Assembly: GCA_030704615.1 (NCBI GenBank)
Contig: CM060734.1
Span: forward strand, 53,028,042-53,088,041
Direction of reading: 5' to 3'
Source of the DNA: Takakia lepidozioides
Lineage: Eukaryota; Streptophyta; Takakiopsida; Takakiales; Takakiaceae
Length of the DNA stretch: 60,000 bases
Shown: positions 1-10,300 of the stretch, one piece after another
Layout of the letters: each line of letters opens with the position of its first letter
Numbering within the stretch: position 1 is the first letter of the stretch
Notes under the pieces: model-generated
The model's input: only the letters and a program-made list of their open reading frames with translations
What the model was told of the DNA's origin: nothing
The model's database searches: none
Made by a program: the position numbers and the translations under genes

Positions 1-680
1 CGGCCAGGTGTCGGCCTCTCCCCCCGAGACGACTTCATCGGTGCGGCCTCGGATGGAAATTCGGCGCCGTTTTTCCATCCGGGGGATGTTCTCTGTTGGC
101 CAGGTGTCGGCCTCTCCCCCGAGACGACTTCATCTGTGTGCCCTCGGATGGAAATTCGGCGCCGTTTGTCCATCCGGGGGATGTTCTCTGTCGGCAAGGT
201 GTCGGCCTCTCCCCCCGAGACGACTTCATCGGTACGGCCTCGGATGGAAATTCGGCGCCGTTTTTCCATCCGGGGGATGTTCTCTGTCGGCCAGGTGTCG
301 GCCTCTCCCCCTGAGACGACTTCATCCAACGGGCCTCGGATGGAAATTCGGCGCCGTTTTTCCATCCGGGGGAAATTCTCTGTCGGCCAGGTGTCGGCCT
401 CTCCCCCCGAGACGACTTCATCCGTGCGCCCTCGGATGGAAATTCGCCGCCGTTTTTCTATCCGGGGGATGTTCTCTGTCGGCCAGGTGTCGGCCTCTCC
501 CCCCGAGACGACTTCATCCGTGCGCCCTCGGATGCAAATTCGGCGCCGTTTTTCCATCCGGGGGATGTTCTCTGTCGGCCAGGTGACGGACTCACCCCCG
601 AGACGACTTCGTCCGACCGGCCTCGGATGCAAATTCGGCGCCGTTTTTCCATCCGGGGGATCTTCTGTGGCAGGCACGTG
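1..680 (+). repeat. Left tandem array, ~96-bp unit with palindromic core
   Basis: About seven units are visible. The segment beginning GGATGGAAATTCGG recurs at about 51, 146, 242, 338, 434, 530 and 625, so the period is 95-96 bp. Each unit holds an imperfect palindrome of the form GGATGGAAAttCGGCGCCG...TTTTTCCATCC, followed by a spacer containing GGCCAGGTGTCGGCCTCTCC and GAGACGACTTCATC. The array runs off the left window edge. The same unit appears in the opposite orientation at 1970-2575. Because 96 is a multiple of three, several frames stay open here; I do not regard them as genes. Confidence 0.93.
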
Positions 681-744
681 GGGCCGTCACCCTCCGATTG
701 GACGTCCTGTCGAAGTAAATTCTGCGCCTCATTCCTGGGTACGG

Positions 745-754
745 TTATATTAAA
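745..754 (+). promoter_or_regulatory. Possible TATA box for the gene at 919
   Basis: TTATATTAAA lies about 170 bp upstream of the ATG, just outside the left repeat array. The position fits a core promoter, but no other promoter element is recognised. Confidence 0.3.
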
Positions 755-918
755 TGGTGCTCTTTTCCTTTGCCACTTGCCCGACCTTCGCTCGTGACCC
801 ACGCGTTTCAAACCGAGACAACAACAACACTTCCTCGCTCCAAGCTCCTCATCTTCCCCACACTCGCCCTTCCCTGCGCACCCTCTCTGCTTCCTGGCAG
901 CCCTTTCAGTAGTCCTCG

Positions 919-1463
919 ATGGCGTGCCGGGATCCCAACAACTGCCCAAACAAGCATCGCACCCCGTGGGACTTCTCGCCCAAGTCAGGGGATATTTTCA
1001 TATACATGCAAGATTGGATAGACCGCTCTCAGCAGAGGAGGGTGCACCTGTCCGCTCTTGAGTACCTTCCTGGCTTCCATGATCAGCCTCGCAGGGACGG
1101 GCTTGCGCGGCTTTGGTGCCTGCGAATCGTTGATCTGCAGTATCCACCTACATGGAACATCCCCAAAAGCCGCACGGCCTTCCTACATCATTGGAGGTGC
1201 TGCCTGTGGGCCTACGAGGATTGCATCGGGTGTACGTACATGCCAAAGAGGATTCCATCGCAAAATGTGTATGGGGACATTCTCATAAGCTACGAGGATG
1301 AGTCATATGGACACAGTCTCTCCACAACAAAGATCTCGATTTACGATGGTGCATATATGGACATGACACCGTTGTCCACTACACCAAAGCAGAACGGGCT
1401 GCATCCATATTCTTCACCTACCGACACCCTGTCAGTCATGAGCTTGTTGAGAGGCCAATGTAG
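919..1463 (+). pseudogene. Unknown-family gene (paralogue of 33993-34571 and 35103-35666), frameshifted
   Basis: I do not recognise the function. The product starts MACRDPNNCP and aligns along its length with the two other family members in this window. Shared features are a start of M-x-C-R, a CP pair near residue 10, SGDI near residue 23, an EYL block, LRIVD/LKIVD, R-T-A followed by RW.CC, a YGDI block, a DES segment and a YDG block. Near 1355, in an ATATAT tract, the frame shifts. The conserved ending (GHDTVV...HELV) continues in the next frame to a TAG at 1461-1463. Either the copy is broken or there is an assembly indel. No signal peptide or membrane segment is evident. It sits between two inverted repeat arrays, suggesting it is cargo of a foldback-like element. 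Confidence 0.7.
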
Positions 1464-1969
1464 GTTCCAGCTTCTTGGTGAGGATAGTGCAACACGGGAA
1501 AAAATTCCCAACTTACCTGAGCATGGATGGCATGCATACTTTTGGCTTCCCTCAGCTTGTGAGGGCATGCATACTTGTCACAGTTCATTATTAATAAAAA
1601 TGTCTCCCTTGAACCAAAGTTCCACTTTTTGCGCAATGTTGCATTTTGTTGTATGTTGACTTTTGGCAGCCAGGGTTTGGCACTCAATCTTGTAATCAGA
1701 CCCACTGGAATGCCACCTCTGTCAGTTCCCTCTGTCCATGGGGAAGGTGCTTGCACGCTCACCCCCCCACGCTTCTTGTCAGACGACGTAATGATTGGTT
1801 TGTGCAACGCATCTGCACAGGTCATATACCTTTTGCAAGCGACGAAGCCTATTCACGAATCCGGGGAGCCCACTCTCCCGAAAATCCACTGTCAGAGAGT
1901 TAATGAACCTTGTCTGCGGAATGCGGCCCTTGGCCTTTGCGCAATAACTGCCAACGGTATTTAGTCAGA
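1464..1969. other. Spacer between the gene and the right array
   Basis: I see no gene, RNA or clear repeat here. Short open frames exist on both strands but show no conservation with the sister loci. It probably contains the 3' end of the transcript of the gene at 919. Confidence 0.5.
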
Positions 1970-2575
1970 AGGTATACGCCGCACCGATGAAGTCGTCTCG
2001 GGGGAAGAGGCCGACACCTGGCCGACAGAGAATATCCCCCGGATGGAAAAACGGCGCCGAATTTCCATCCGAGGCCGCACCGATGAAGTCGTCTCGGGGG
2101 GAGAGGCCGACATCTGGCCGACAGAGAACATCCCCCGGATGGAAAAACGGCGCGGAATTTCCATCCGAGGGCGCACGGATGAAGTCGTCTCGGGGGGAGA
2201 GGCCGACACCTGGCCGACAGAGAACTTCCCCCAGATGGAAAAACGGCGCCAAATTTCCATCCGAGGCCCGTTGGATGAAGTTGTCTCGGGGGGAGAGGCC
2301 GACACCTGGCCGAGAGAGAACATCCCCCGGATGGAAAAACGGTGCCGAATTACCATCCGAGGCCGCACCGATGAAGTCGTCTCGGGGGGAGAGGCCGACA
2401 CCTGGCCGACAGAGAACATCCCCCGGATGGAAAAACGGCGCGGAATTTCCATCCGAGGGCGCACGGATGAAGTCGCCTCGGGGGGAGAGGCCGACACCTG
2501 GCCGACAGAGAACATCCCCCGGATGGAAAAACAGCGCCGAATTTCCATCCGCAGACGCCCGTATCGGCCCTTCTT
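1970..2575 (-). repeat. Right tandem array, inverted copy of the ~96-bp unit
   Basis: Six units of the repeat seen at 1-680, here in reverse orientation: each has CCCCGGATGGAAAAACGG followed by GCCGAATTTCCATCCGAGG, then the GACGACTTCATC spacer in complement. Together with the left array this gives long inverted termini made of tandem subunits around a gene-bearing centre. The array ends near 2560-2575. Confidence 0.93.
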
Positions 2576-2639
2576 CAACAATTTTTAGTCGTTCCATCAA
2601 GTTTTTCGCGTTTTTTTGACTGGGTACACACTAAGCTTG

Positions 2640-2765
2640 GAATTTTTTGCCTGCAGGATCGAAATTCGCTCCGAATTACCTGCAGGATGGAAATTGGGCG
2701 CTGGATTTCCATCCGGCCCCGCTCCGAATGACCTGCAGGATGGAAATTCGACGCCGGCGTCTCGT
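2640..2765. repeat. Degenerate palindromic repeats
   Basis: Three diverged short units, each with CCTGCAGGAT followed by CGAAATTC or GGAAATT and a GC-rich centre, occur just outside the right array. One half-site pair (GGATGGAAATTGGGCGC and TGGATTTCCATCC) is clearly related to the core of the 96-bp unit, so this may be an older or eroded terminus. Confidence 0.6.
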
Positions 2766-2889
2766 GGATAAGAACGGCTCGGGCGGAAGGAGGGCCACGT
2801 TGCGTCCGCAAAGTTGCAAAGACTACTAAAGTCATCTAGATTGCATATGACATGTGCCAATTCTGTTTATTTGAGGTTAGAATGCATAA

Positions 2890-3012
2890 TCAACATCAAA
2901 ACAAAACCTGTTGTATTCTTGGCCTGGAGCTCCATGGTGTAATCATCACCTCGTTGTGCGTGACGTGCAGCTAGCTCTGATTTCACCCAAGGAGGGTTCG
3001 ACCAATTCTCAA
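2890..3012 (-). pseudogene. PDF-motif exon fragment (OSB type), inverted
   Basis: The minus strand reads LWIENWSNPPWVKSELAA, the second half of a PDF motif as found in plant organellar single-stranded DNA-binding (OSB) proteins. The matching exon at 46745-46880 lies upstream of a PPR gene in the same orientation as that gene. Here the exon is inverted relative to the PPR fragment that follows directly on the plus strand, so there is a rearrangement breakpoint at about 3015. Confidence 0.6.
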
Positions 3013-3016
3013 TCCA

Positions 3017-3543
3017 AAGGACTGCAATACTTATCTGTCTCTCGTGCAGGAGTGCATCAGAATGAAGGCCTTGCAGGAGCATGCCCACATTGTTCAAAGT
3101 GGATTGGAGCCAAGCATCTTTCTACTCAGCACCCTTGCCAAAATGTATGCCAAATGTGGGAGTGTTGTGGCTGCACGCCGAGTATTTGACAAAATGTCTC
3201 AACGAGATCTGTGTACATGGACAACAATGATGGCAGGATATGCCAAGCATAAATGCAACGAGAGGGGGTCATGCCTGACAGAGTCACATTCATTTGTGTT
3301 CTCAGAGTGTGGCTAGCCTAGGAGCCCTGCAAAAGGGTAAAGACATCCATTATGACGTAATCAAAGCTGGAATTGTGTCCTATGTAAACTTGGAGAATAG
3401 CCTTGTGGACATGGATGCCAATGTGGAAGCATGAGGGATGCCCATCACGTATTTGACAATATGGCCAAACCAGATGTGGTATCATGGAATGCCAGGATAA
3501 CAGGACATGCTCAACATGGTTGTGGCAGGGAGGCTTTCAATAT
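3017..3543 (+). pseudogene. PPR gene, 5' fragment (split by the retrotransposon)
   Basis: This encodes PLS-class PPR motifs, for example LLSTLAKMYAKCGSVVAARR followed by VFDKMSQRDLCTWTTMMAGY. It closely matches the PPR genes at 45363-46509 (minus) and 51096-52817 (plus). Frames are broken: the unit after MAGYAKHKC is collapsed and runs into stops, so it was already damaged or has indels. The sequence stops at 3543 inside a unit ending GREAFN and resumes at 15755 beyond the retrotransposon. Confidence 0.8.
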
Positions 3544-3890
3544 TGTCAAGTTAAATAAGCACAGTGTGAAAACAGCTAGAATAAAACTAGTTATTTGTAT
3601 TTAACACTTGGATTTAGGTCAAGTGTTAAATCAGGTGTCAAGTTTAGTTTGACACCTGGTCTGTCTTATCTTCACGAGAGCGGCAGTCGCGCAGCTCATC
3701 TCTCTCGAGTTGAGCCTGCGCGACCGAGCTCCTTCATGCGTTTAGATCTGAGTGTGCTTATGATGGGAGTGTAGGTTGTTGTGGGGTGGAGTCCCCATAG
3801 CTTGGGGTGCCCCTGGCTCGACTTCTATTTCTAAGAGTGATGGTTTGGTTTTCATGCTTTGCATCGTGTGTGTCTTTAGCTTGCTTATCA
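3544..3890 (+). repeat. Terminal repeat segment A1 (LTR lacking its first ~85 bp)
   Basis: 347 bp from TGTCAAGTTAAATAAGC to GCTTGCTTATCA. It is almost identical to 15324-15668 (two 1-bp indels). It contains AATAAA near its start and the sequence CATCTCTCTCGAG (3697-3709) that is complementary to the putative primer binding site. The full LTR at the right end has ~85 bp (segment B) in front of this segment; here B is absent and A1 directly abuts the target site. Confidence 0.92.
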
Positions 3891-3903
3891 CTCGAGAGAG
3901 ATG
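3891..3903 (+). promoter_or_regulatory. Putative primer binding site, self-complementary to the LTR
   Basis: CTCGAGAGAGATG starts immediately after the LTR end TTATCA. It does not look like a tRNA 3'-end complement, which would start TGG. It is a perfect 13-nt reverse complement of CATCTCTCTCGAG at 3697-3709 inside the LTR. Self-priming from the 5' end of the element's own RNA is established for the Tf1/sushi group; I infer the same mode here. Confidence 0.65.
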
Positions 3904-4100
3904 TGACCTCTTATCTGTGAGTGCAAGGTAGGAGTTAAGGGTTAGCACTTGTATGATTACCTGTGTGTAAGTAGTGCTTAGTTTGAGAAGCTTTTAAAAA
4001 AAAAACAAAAAAAAAACATGCAGGTTTCGATCATCTCTGGTTTCTGGGTATATAGATGGTCCATGGAGGCAGGCTGCATGTCAAGCAGGGGCAAAGAACT
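3904..4100 (+). other. Element leader with A-rich tract
   Basis: No gene. At 3992-4017 there is a run of A interrupted by a single C, followed by ATGCAG then G at 4015-4021, which looks like a splice acceptor. Captured exon-like sequence begins after this point, so it may be a trace of the event that brought host sequence into the element. Confidence 0.5.
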
Positions 4101-4159
4101 GGTGTCTTTCCACTGGTAAGGATAGCGTTGGTTCTGGCATGAGGCCGCAGGGGCAGGAC

Positions 4160-4421
4160 GGAGCTATACTGCGGGGAAGCAGCCTTTATTCTGGTCAGTG
4201 AGGGCGTGAACAACTCACAGTGGGTGCGGCAAGCATTGGCGAAGCCAGAGCTGGCCAGGCAAGTTCTTGATGTGAAACTGCTGAAGACCACAGGTATTGA
4301 CAAACAGCTGCTGCAGCTGATGGATGTGGCCATGCTTTGCACACACGAGGTGCCTGATAGACGCCCCTCCATGCAAGACGTGCTAAAGGTGCTCATTGGA
4401 ATCCAGCACCAGCAGCGATAA
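4160..4421 (+). pseudogene. Captured fragment: receptor-like kinase C-terminus
   Basis: The reading frame ELYCGEAAFILVSEGV then NNSQWVRQALAKPELARQ continues through LLQLMDVAMLCTHEVPDR and RPSMQDVLKVL to a TAA at 4419-4421. This is the C-terminal lobe end of plant leucine-rich-repeat receptor-like kinases: the conserved Arg region RRPSM is present and the catalytic loop is absent. It is a gene piece with no kinase activity expected, carried inside the retrotransposon leader in sense orientation. Confidence 0.75.
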
Positions 4422-4552
4422 AGGGAGGGGATGACTTATAGCATGGGAGCAGCTTGGTCACCTATGAGTCTGTCCAGCGGAAGGAGCAACGCCGTCACGT
4501 TTGAAGTAGTAAGGGCTCGCTGGAAGCTAGATGTGCAGGGGATCAATACTGA

Positions 4553-4953
4553 TGCAGCAGTCATCCGATGATAGGGCCCACAAACGGCCACTAACTTTGC
4601 CAAGGCCTTCGTCCCAAAGCTGACGGCATCGTCAAGCTTGCCCTTGTCCAAAGCTGTTTTAGACGATTCCAATAATGTCCGCCGACTACAGATGAGCAAG
4701 CAACTTGCTGTAGATAGGAACCATGCTGATAATGTCAACTCTCTTGAATGGGGTGGGCGTATCCAATTCATAGTCTCGAGGAGAAACTTCAATCCCTACC
4801 TTGTGACAAAGACCTCGAAGTATAGCATATTTGCGGAGCTCAGAATGAGTGACCTCTGCAACAAGCCTCCAGCCAAAACTCTTGGTCACAAAAACCTCAA
4901 CCCATCTCCTGAAGGCAATCACAGCTGATGAGAGCACCACTGTATATGACACA
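4553..4953 (-). pseudogene. Captured fragment: CLU/FRIENDLY-type protein, minus strand
   Basis: The minus strand reads [34 protein letters not shown], then [18 protein letters not shown] and [17 protein letters not shown]. These are well-known segments of the plant clustered-mitochondria (CLU/REC) proteins, from the CLU central domain into the TPR region. It is antisense to the retrotransposon. The adjoining plus-strand fragment (5059-5539) is an earlier part of the same kind of protein, so the pieces were captured and one was inverted. Confidence 0.8.
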
Positions 4954-5058
4954 AAGGACTGTTCTTATTGAAGCAGTGGGCCCAAGCTTCAGAATGGGGA
5001 AGAGATTCCTACTGTTGTGGTTGTGGGAAGACCAGCGTGAAGGGGTGGAAATGCCCTC

Positions 5059-5539
5059 AATGTGAACAGCCTCCGCACTCTTCTTCACTTGAGTGCTAAT
5101 GGACGAGCACGGCCTTCCTCCGATGCTGAAGAGGTAAAAAATGCTGGGGGCTTGGTTTATACACTGTTGGCAAAGAGCCTGGTCAGGCTGGACCAAGAGG
5201 ATGAGAACAAGGATGACAGGAGCATTCGGTGGGAGTTAGGAGCATGCTGGGTGCAGCATTTGCAGACTCAGGTAGTAGCTAAGAAGGAAAAGGCTCAAAC
5301 CAATGTTGAGGGAGGCCCATCGAAGCAGTTTCAGGCACCTCAAGCACCAAGTCCTTCGTCACCATTGGATTTTCCTTCTCTGTCTGGGCTTGAAGCAGTG
5401 AATGGGTCAGCCCTTTCCAGCAGGGCAAGCACGCTTGGTGGGGAGTCTAGATCTGTCCCGGATTTTGCAGCAGTTGTAAGAAAGCAAGCAGCACAACAGG
5501 CTGCGCAGTTGCAATATGAGAGGAATGGCGGGGGTTGAA
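5059..5539 (+). pseudogene. Captured fragment: CLU/FRIENDLY-type protein, plus strand
   Basis: The frame reads VNSLRTLLHLSANGRAR, GGLVYTLLAKSLVRLDQE and DDRSIRWELGACWVQHLQ, then a Ser/Pro/Gln-rich stretch, ending at a TGA at 5537-5539. The W-E-L-G-A-C-W-V-Q-H-L block is typical of plant CLU-family proteins, which act in mitochondrial distribution or as cytosolic RNA-associated factors. It is only a segment and has no domain start of its own. Confidence 0.8.
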
Positions 5540-7668
5540 CTGTCCCTAGGAGGAGTTCGAGGCCTTTCACAAGTGCCTGGAGTTGGTGGCTTTCCCCGAG
5601 ATGCAAGGGTTGCTCATGGAGTAAGGTTGGAACCATACCACCTTCATGGTCATGATGTGTATCAACCTCCACCAAGTTGGCTCGAGATCGGGGACACTGT
5701 TGGAAGTATGTACACTGATCTGCAAGAAGAAGCTCGTGACCATGCTCGCCGCCATGCTTGGCTTTGATGGCCCACAAACTCCGCTTGTGGTAGGTCTTTG
5801 ATCGGCCGAATTGGCCAAACACCCCACACCACCTCCTTGTTCCTGCTTGCTCGCGTAGGCTTGGCCATCGCTGCCCTCGTCTGCGTCCGCTTTGCCTCTC
5901 TCCCTGAGCGATGGCGAGAAAGTATTTAAATACTGAAGTGAAAGTATTTAAATTCGTCCAGAAAGGTAACCCCAAAATCAGCACACAAAGTAAATGAGGT
6001 GCCTTCGTATAACTGGTATTCACTGATCCTGACAACTATTTTGGCATGAGTCTAAGGAATTCTTAGGGAACCTGCAGTGAATCGCAAAAAACGTGGGAAC
6101 AGTTTGATGGCGAGAACGTTTTGGGTGTGAAAAATTAAAAGAAATTCGTTCTTTGATCTAATTTAAATTAGATAGAGCCTGTTTGGCCATAACTTTGGCC
6201 TACCAAGGCCGTTTGACCCAAAACTTGCACAGGGACCTACAGAAAGGGGAAATCTACCTATCTAAACCTGGTTTCTGTTTGGGGACTCTGCTAAAAATCT
6301 ATGGAATTTTTTAGAGTGTGAGTGTGCCACGAATATCCACAATCCTGTTTCTAGAACCTGTGCTGGGCCTATATGAGAGACAAACCTGTGGATGTACTCC
6401 CTGTATGGCTGGGGGAAATGAGGACGTAATTGAAGGGCAGGTCTCTTCTCTTAGCCTGTGCACACAAGGGGACAGGATCTATGTTTCCCAAGGAACTCAG
6501 ACTGATTTGAGTGGAGAACAGTTGGACGAGTTGATTGCATACTGGGAGTCAGGCATTAGCAGTAGACAACAGACTGCTGTAGTTGGCATTGAGGGCCTCA
6601 ATATCGCCTTGGACAGTCAGAACTCTGTTGGAGCCAGCAGTTCTGCAGCTGTAGGTGAAATACCAAAGTGGGTGAAAGCTAGGCTTGGAACACAGCCAAA
6701 GACAGCTCCGGGGACCAAGGTGTTCAGCCACAAGGCCGTGGGTGTACTGGAGCAGAGGAGCAGGAGCACAAGTTTGTGCAATTAGACAGTGTTGCAGACG
6801 CACGACACGCTCTGCACAAGGCAACACGAACGGGGGTTCATTAGCGAGGACAAGTTTGTTCTGTTTGAATGCAGTCATCCGCAATGAAGACACCCGCAAC
6901 CGTCTCAAGCTTTCGAGTTGAGAGACTATCAGACCCTACCTTTGTTTCTTTAGTGTTCAGTGAGCGGGAGATAGGGAGTACTGCTTTGTCTCTACCTGGC
7001 AGAAAGAGGAGGAGGTTAGAGCGAGCTACTGTAGCTTGGGACAAGGTGGTAGTTGGGACTGGCAGGTTCTGGACATAGATATACCTCCTACACCTTACCA
7101 TCAAGCAGAGCGAGGCACTTTGAGAGAAGTCTGGAGTTGATAGCATAGATCAGGATTAGATCTTGCTTGGGGGGGCTTCTATTCTTCCCCTCCATCTCTG
7201 TACTATTTTCATTACCTTGTACTTGTAGTTGCCAAAGCCTCTCTTGGTGGAGGCCAGTCAGTCCGGGGGTTTTGGGCTGGGATATTCTGCAGGATCAACA
7301 TTGCAGCTGGATTGGTTGGTGGGGGTGTTGATGTTTTGATTTCTTGTGTTTGGATCCCCCCCAACACCTGCATGCTTGACTGTGCGCCATGTTGGTTTTG
7401 TTTGGGCGCTTGTCTTTCATAGGGATTAGGCCGGATTTGATCACCGGTCAATCCTAGAGTATGCTCGGTGGTGAGGCTGGAGTGATGACCAGCAAGACCA
7501 CCAGTGTTTCTTCTATGGTGAGGCTGGGTTGATGACCAGCCAACCATAGGAGTTCTTGCGGTGGATGCAGGTGCAGGTGCCCTGAGCCATTGGGATATGA
7601 CCCTTAGACTGCAACAGGTGCCCCACCCGTGTCACTATTAGATTAGTACTAGAGCCTTATAGTGTCAC
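5540..7668 (+). other. Element leader, unrecognised sequence
   Basis: No family is recognised. One moderately long frame (6318-6785) encodes a 155-residue acidic, Ser-rich product containing YVSQGTQTDLSGEQLDELIA; I cannot say whether it is expressed or captured. A short repeated phrase, GTGAGGCTGG followed by TGATGACCAGC, occurs at about 7470-7500 and 7518-7545. The whole leader from LTR to gag is about 3.8 kb, unusually long. Confidence 0.45.
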
Positions 7669-9264
7669 GTGGAGGAGGTGCACATTGTGAGTGTCATTAC
7701 GGAGTTACCCAAGGGTTTTGAGGGGAGTACGGCTACAAGCAACAGTGAGAGTGGGTTCACAAGACGAGGTATTCGGTTCAGACCACCTTCACCGCCACCC
7801 TCAACTACTGTAGAGTCAGACACAGACTCGGAGGCTTCATCAACAGGTGTGCACTTTCATTCGCCATTGTTGTGGGACGACATGGAGGAGATGTATGGAG
7901 CTACCAAGGGGCCTCGTAGGTACTCTGGAGCTGTGGGCACAATCGAGTTGGATGACTTTATCCAGGAGTTCGACAGCTGGTGTGATTTGCAGCAGATGCG
8001 CAATCCACAGCTATTCACCCCATTCATGGCGTGGAAGGGACTGTTCCAGCATTTGGAAGGCCCGCCTATGGACGATTACCACGAGTTCAGGCGAGGACAT
8101 GAAGCAGAGAGATGAGGAGTGGAGGATGTATTGGTCACCTGACTACGTCTCCATTACTCGAGGCACGACGCGACCCAGTAGCTGCATCAGTACCAATAGC
8201 TCCCACTGCCAGCACTAGTAGTGGAGCAAGTAGTGCTGGTACTTCTGAGGTGGTACCAGTTCAAAAGGTGCTCTCCTGCCACGACTACAACACATGTGCC
8301 TAGATTCAACCCGGTGGTGGAGTTCTTCCAGGAGTTGCGGAGGAACTACCAAGGTGTACGGACAGAGAAGCTGCGAAGTTTGCAAGACTTCCAGCGCAAA
8401 CCCAGTGAGAGCCTGCGAGAGGCGTACACTCGTATGAGGCGCTTGATAAGTGTGACCCAAGGGGTTACTGAAGCTCAGGCAATCCAGTTTTGGTATGGAA
8501 TTCTGGACAAGGAGCTCAAGAGAAGGGTGCGAGATGCAACCCTGTTACAAGCAGCCCAACCCACATTAGCAGATGTGTTTCTGCTGGCTGAGCGGATTGA
8601 GCTCAACATGGTGGAGGAGCGAGTTGTTACAATTGGATTTGGCAAGGACATGCCTGTACGGGGCACAGCTGTCAGCCCACAAGCACAAGGGACTGCCCAA
8701 CAGCGTGGTCAGGGGGGCAAGGTTGCCCAGCCCAAGTTCCATGGAGCTTACAGGGGACCTCAGGTGCAGAGGCCCGTGGCATCTTTTGCAGGCCAACAGC
8801 AACCAGGGGTGATATGTTGGACATGTGGAGGACCCCATGTCAAGAGAGATTGCCCAGAGAGTGGCAGAAGGCCGGCACAAGCACAGCCTGCACAGTTGCA
8901 GTGTGGGCATTGTGGCAAGTATGGGCATGGAGATGCCCAGTGTTATGACTTGCATCCTGAGTTGCGCCCAGGCCAGTTCCAAGGGAACAATGGTGGCCGG
9001 GGGCGAGGTGGACCAGCCCAAAGAGGACGAGGTGGTCGGGCACGAGGTGCAGGCCAAGGGCAAGCTCCACATGGCCAAGGACGCGGAGGTCAGGGTGTTG
9101 ACCAAGGCATGGCCAATCGGCTTCAGCAGCTAGAGCAGAGGCTCGCTGCCATGGCTATAGCTCAGGCGGTACCGGCTCCCAGGCGGGATGGTCCACCTCC
9201 TGCTCCTGAGGGAGGAGATATGGGGGAGGAATGGGATTCATGTGCGGAGCAGCACTACCACTAG
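7669..9264 (+). pseudogene. gag: Retrotransposon gag with two zinc knuckles (frameshifted)
   Basis: The N-terminal part (7669-8115) is acidic and Ser/Pro-rich and stops at 8113. The capsid-like part resumes in frame from 8221 (FNPVVEFFQELRRNYQG, PSESLREAYTRMRRL, FWYGILDKELKRRV). Two CCHC knuckles follow: CWTCGGPHVKRDC (CX2CX3HX4C, near 8815) and CGHCGKYGHGDAQC (CX2CX4HX4C, near 8901), then a Gly/Arg/Gln-rich RNA-binding tail. The break at about 8110-8220 is probably one or two small indels. Gag packages the element RNA into virus-like particles. Confidence 0.85.
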
Positions 9265-9764
9265 AGCAGGTGGAGTCTGCTGCAGCCGTGACTCGAGGAG
9301 CAGCACGAGTTCCTGAGCCACGAGGTGCAGAGGTGGAGTTGGATCCACAACGTGGGGAGGCAAGCCGTCAGGCAAGGCTGCCTCAGTCATTCACCTTGGC
9401 GGAGACAGTGTCAACGCCATCCATGGCACCTAGTTCTCGCCCGACTGTTACCGAGGCGGAGGTTACTATGCCATTGGGGAGAGCTACCGTGCAGCTGACA
9501 CCTGCTACCAAGGCTAGTGCAGCCGGTGTGTTATTGGGGCAGCCACCTCTGTGTGTCAAGCCCCACTGTTCTCGGCACCATGATTGCGACGCCGGGGTGA
9601 GACCAGCTGCAGTGTTCAGACTAGCAGCAACACTCTGTGAGAGTGGAGAGGTCACTTCATCTTCTGCGGAGTTAGTGGAAGGTGTAGTAGTGGCAGAGGG
9701 ATCCTCGGATTTGAGGGTCAAGACTGCCACGGCAGCGCCTGGCAAGCTGCAGCTGCCAGATTGA
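9231..9764 (+). other. Linker frame between gag and protease
   Basis: A 178-codon open frame overlaps the gag end and stops at 9762-9764. It is rich in Ala, Pro, Ser and Thr and contains CVKPHCSRHHDCD, a Cys/His cluster that could bind metal, but I recognise no domain. It probably belongs to the gag-pol polyprotein and is separated from its neighbours by indels. Confidence 0.4.
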
Positions 9765-10300
9765 CGGAGCTGCCAGCTAGGCCAGCCTTTGAGCGCGCCA
9801 TGGTGACACCTGGAGTTGTCTTGTTAGACAACCAGGGAGGCATTTTCACTTTGAGTGGACCGGCAGGCAAGAAGTACCGGCCACTGCGGGTCTTGTTGGA
9901 CTCAGGAGCTCAGCCACTGATGTTGGGCAGAGCTGCTATTGCAGGTTTGGGCCTCATGGAGGCGGATATGGAGCCTTGTCCTTTCCAGATACAGACATCT
10001 CTGGGAGGATCAGAGCAGGCTCGCGGCATGACACGGCATCAGTTGGCTATTAGACTGCAGCCGGATCATCCTGTAGATGGCTCAGTGATGCGAGCCAAGG
10101 CCATTGTGACAGACGCGGTCTCTTACGATGTCCTCGTTGGTGGGGCAGTGTTATACCCCATGGGCTTCACCCTGGATTTCTGGGAGGAGTCAGCATCCTA
10201 CAGGCCTGGATGGCAGTCAGGGGATGGTCGCCGTGCACAGCTCCCTGTGACATTCATTGGGGGTATTGCAGCTGCCAGCGGGGCAAGATGCCAACACTAG
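9761..10300 (+). pseudogene. pro: Retroviral-type aspartic protease
   Basis: The frame contains PLRVLLDSGAQPLMLGRAAI (active-site D-S-G near 9899), then a flap-like region and the C-terminal hydrophobic block YDVLVGGAVLYPMGFTLDFW. This is the layout of retropepsin-like proteases of Ty3/gypsy elements, which cleave the polyprotein. It stops at 10300, before the methyltransferase, and lies between gag and the inserted domain as expected. Confidence 0.85.

Noticed and set aside
8-753. Long overlapping open frames across the left repeat array
   Set aside because: The 96-bp period is a multiple of three, so any stop-free frame stays open through the array. Several frames and both strands are open at once, and the products are pure repeats.
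1-2575. CRISPR-like look of regular repeats and spacers
   Set aside because: The 'spacers' are also repeated, units are 96 bp, the genome is a plant, and the arrays are inverted around a gene.
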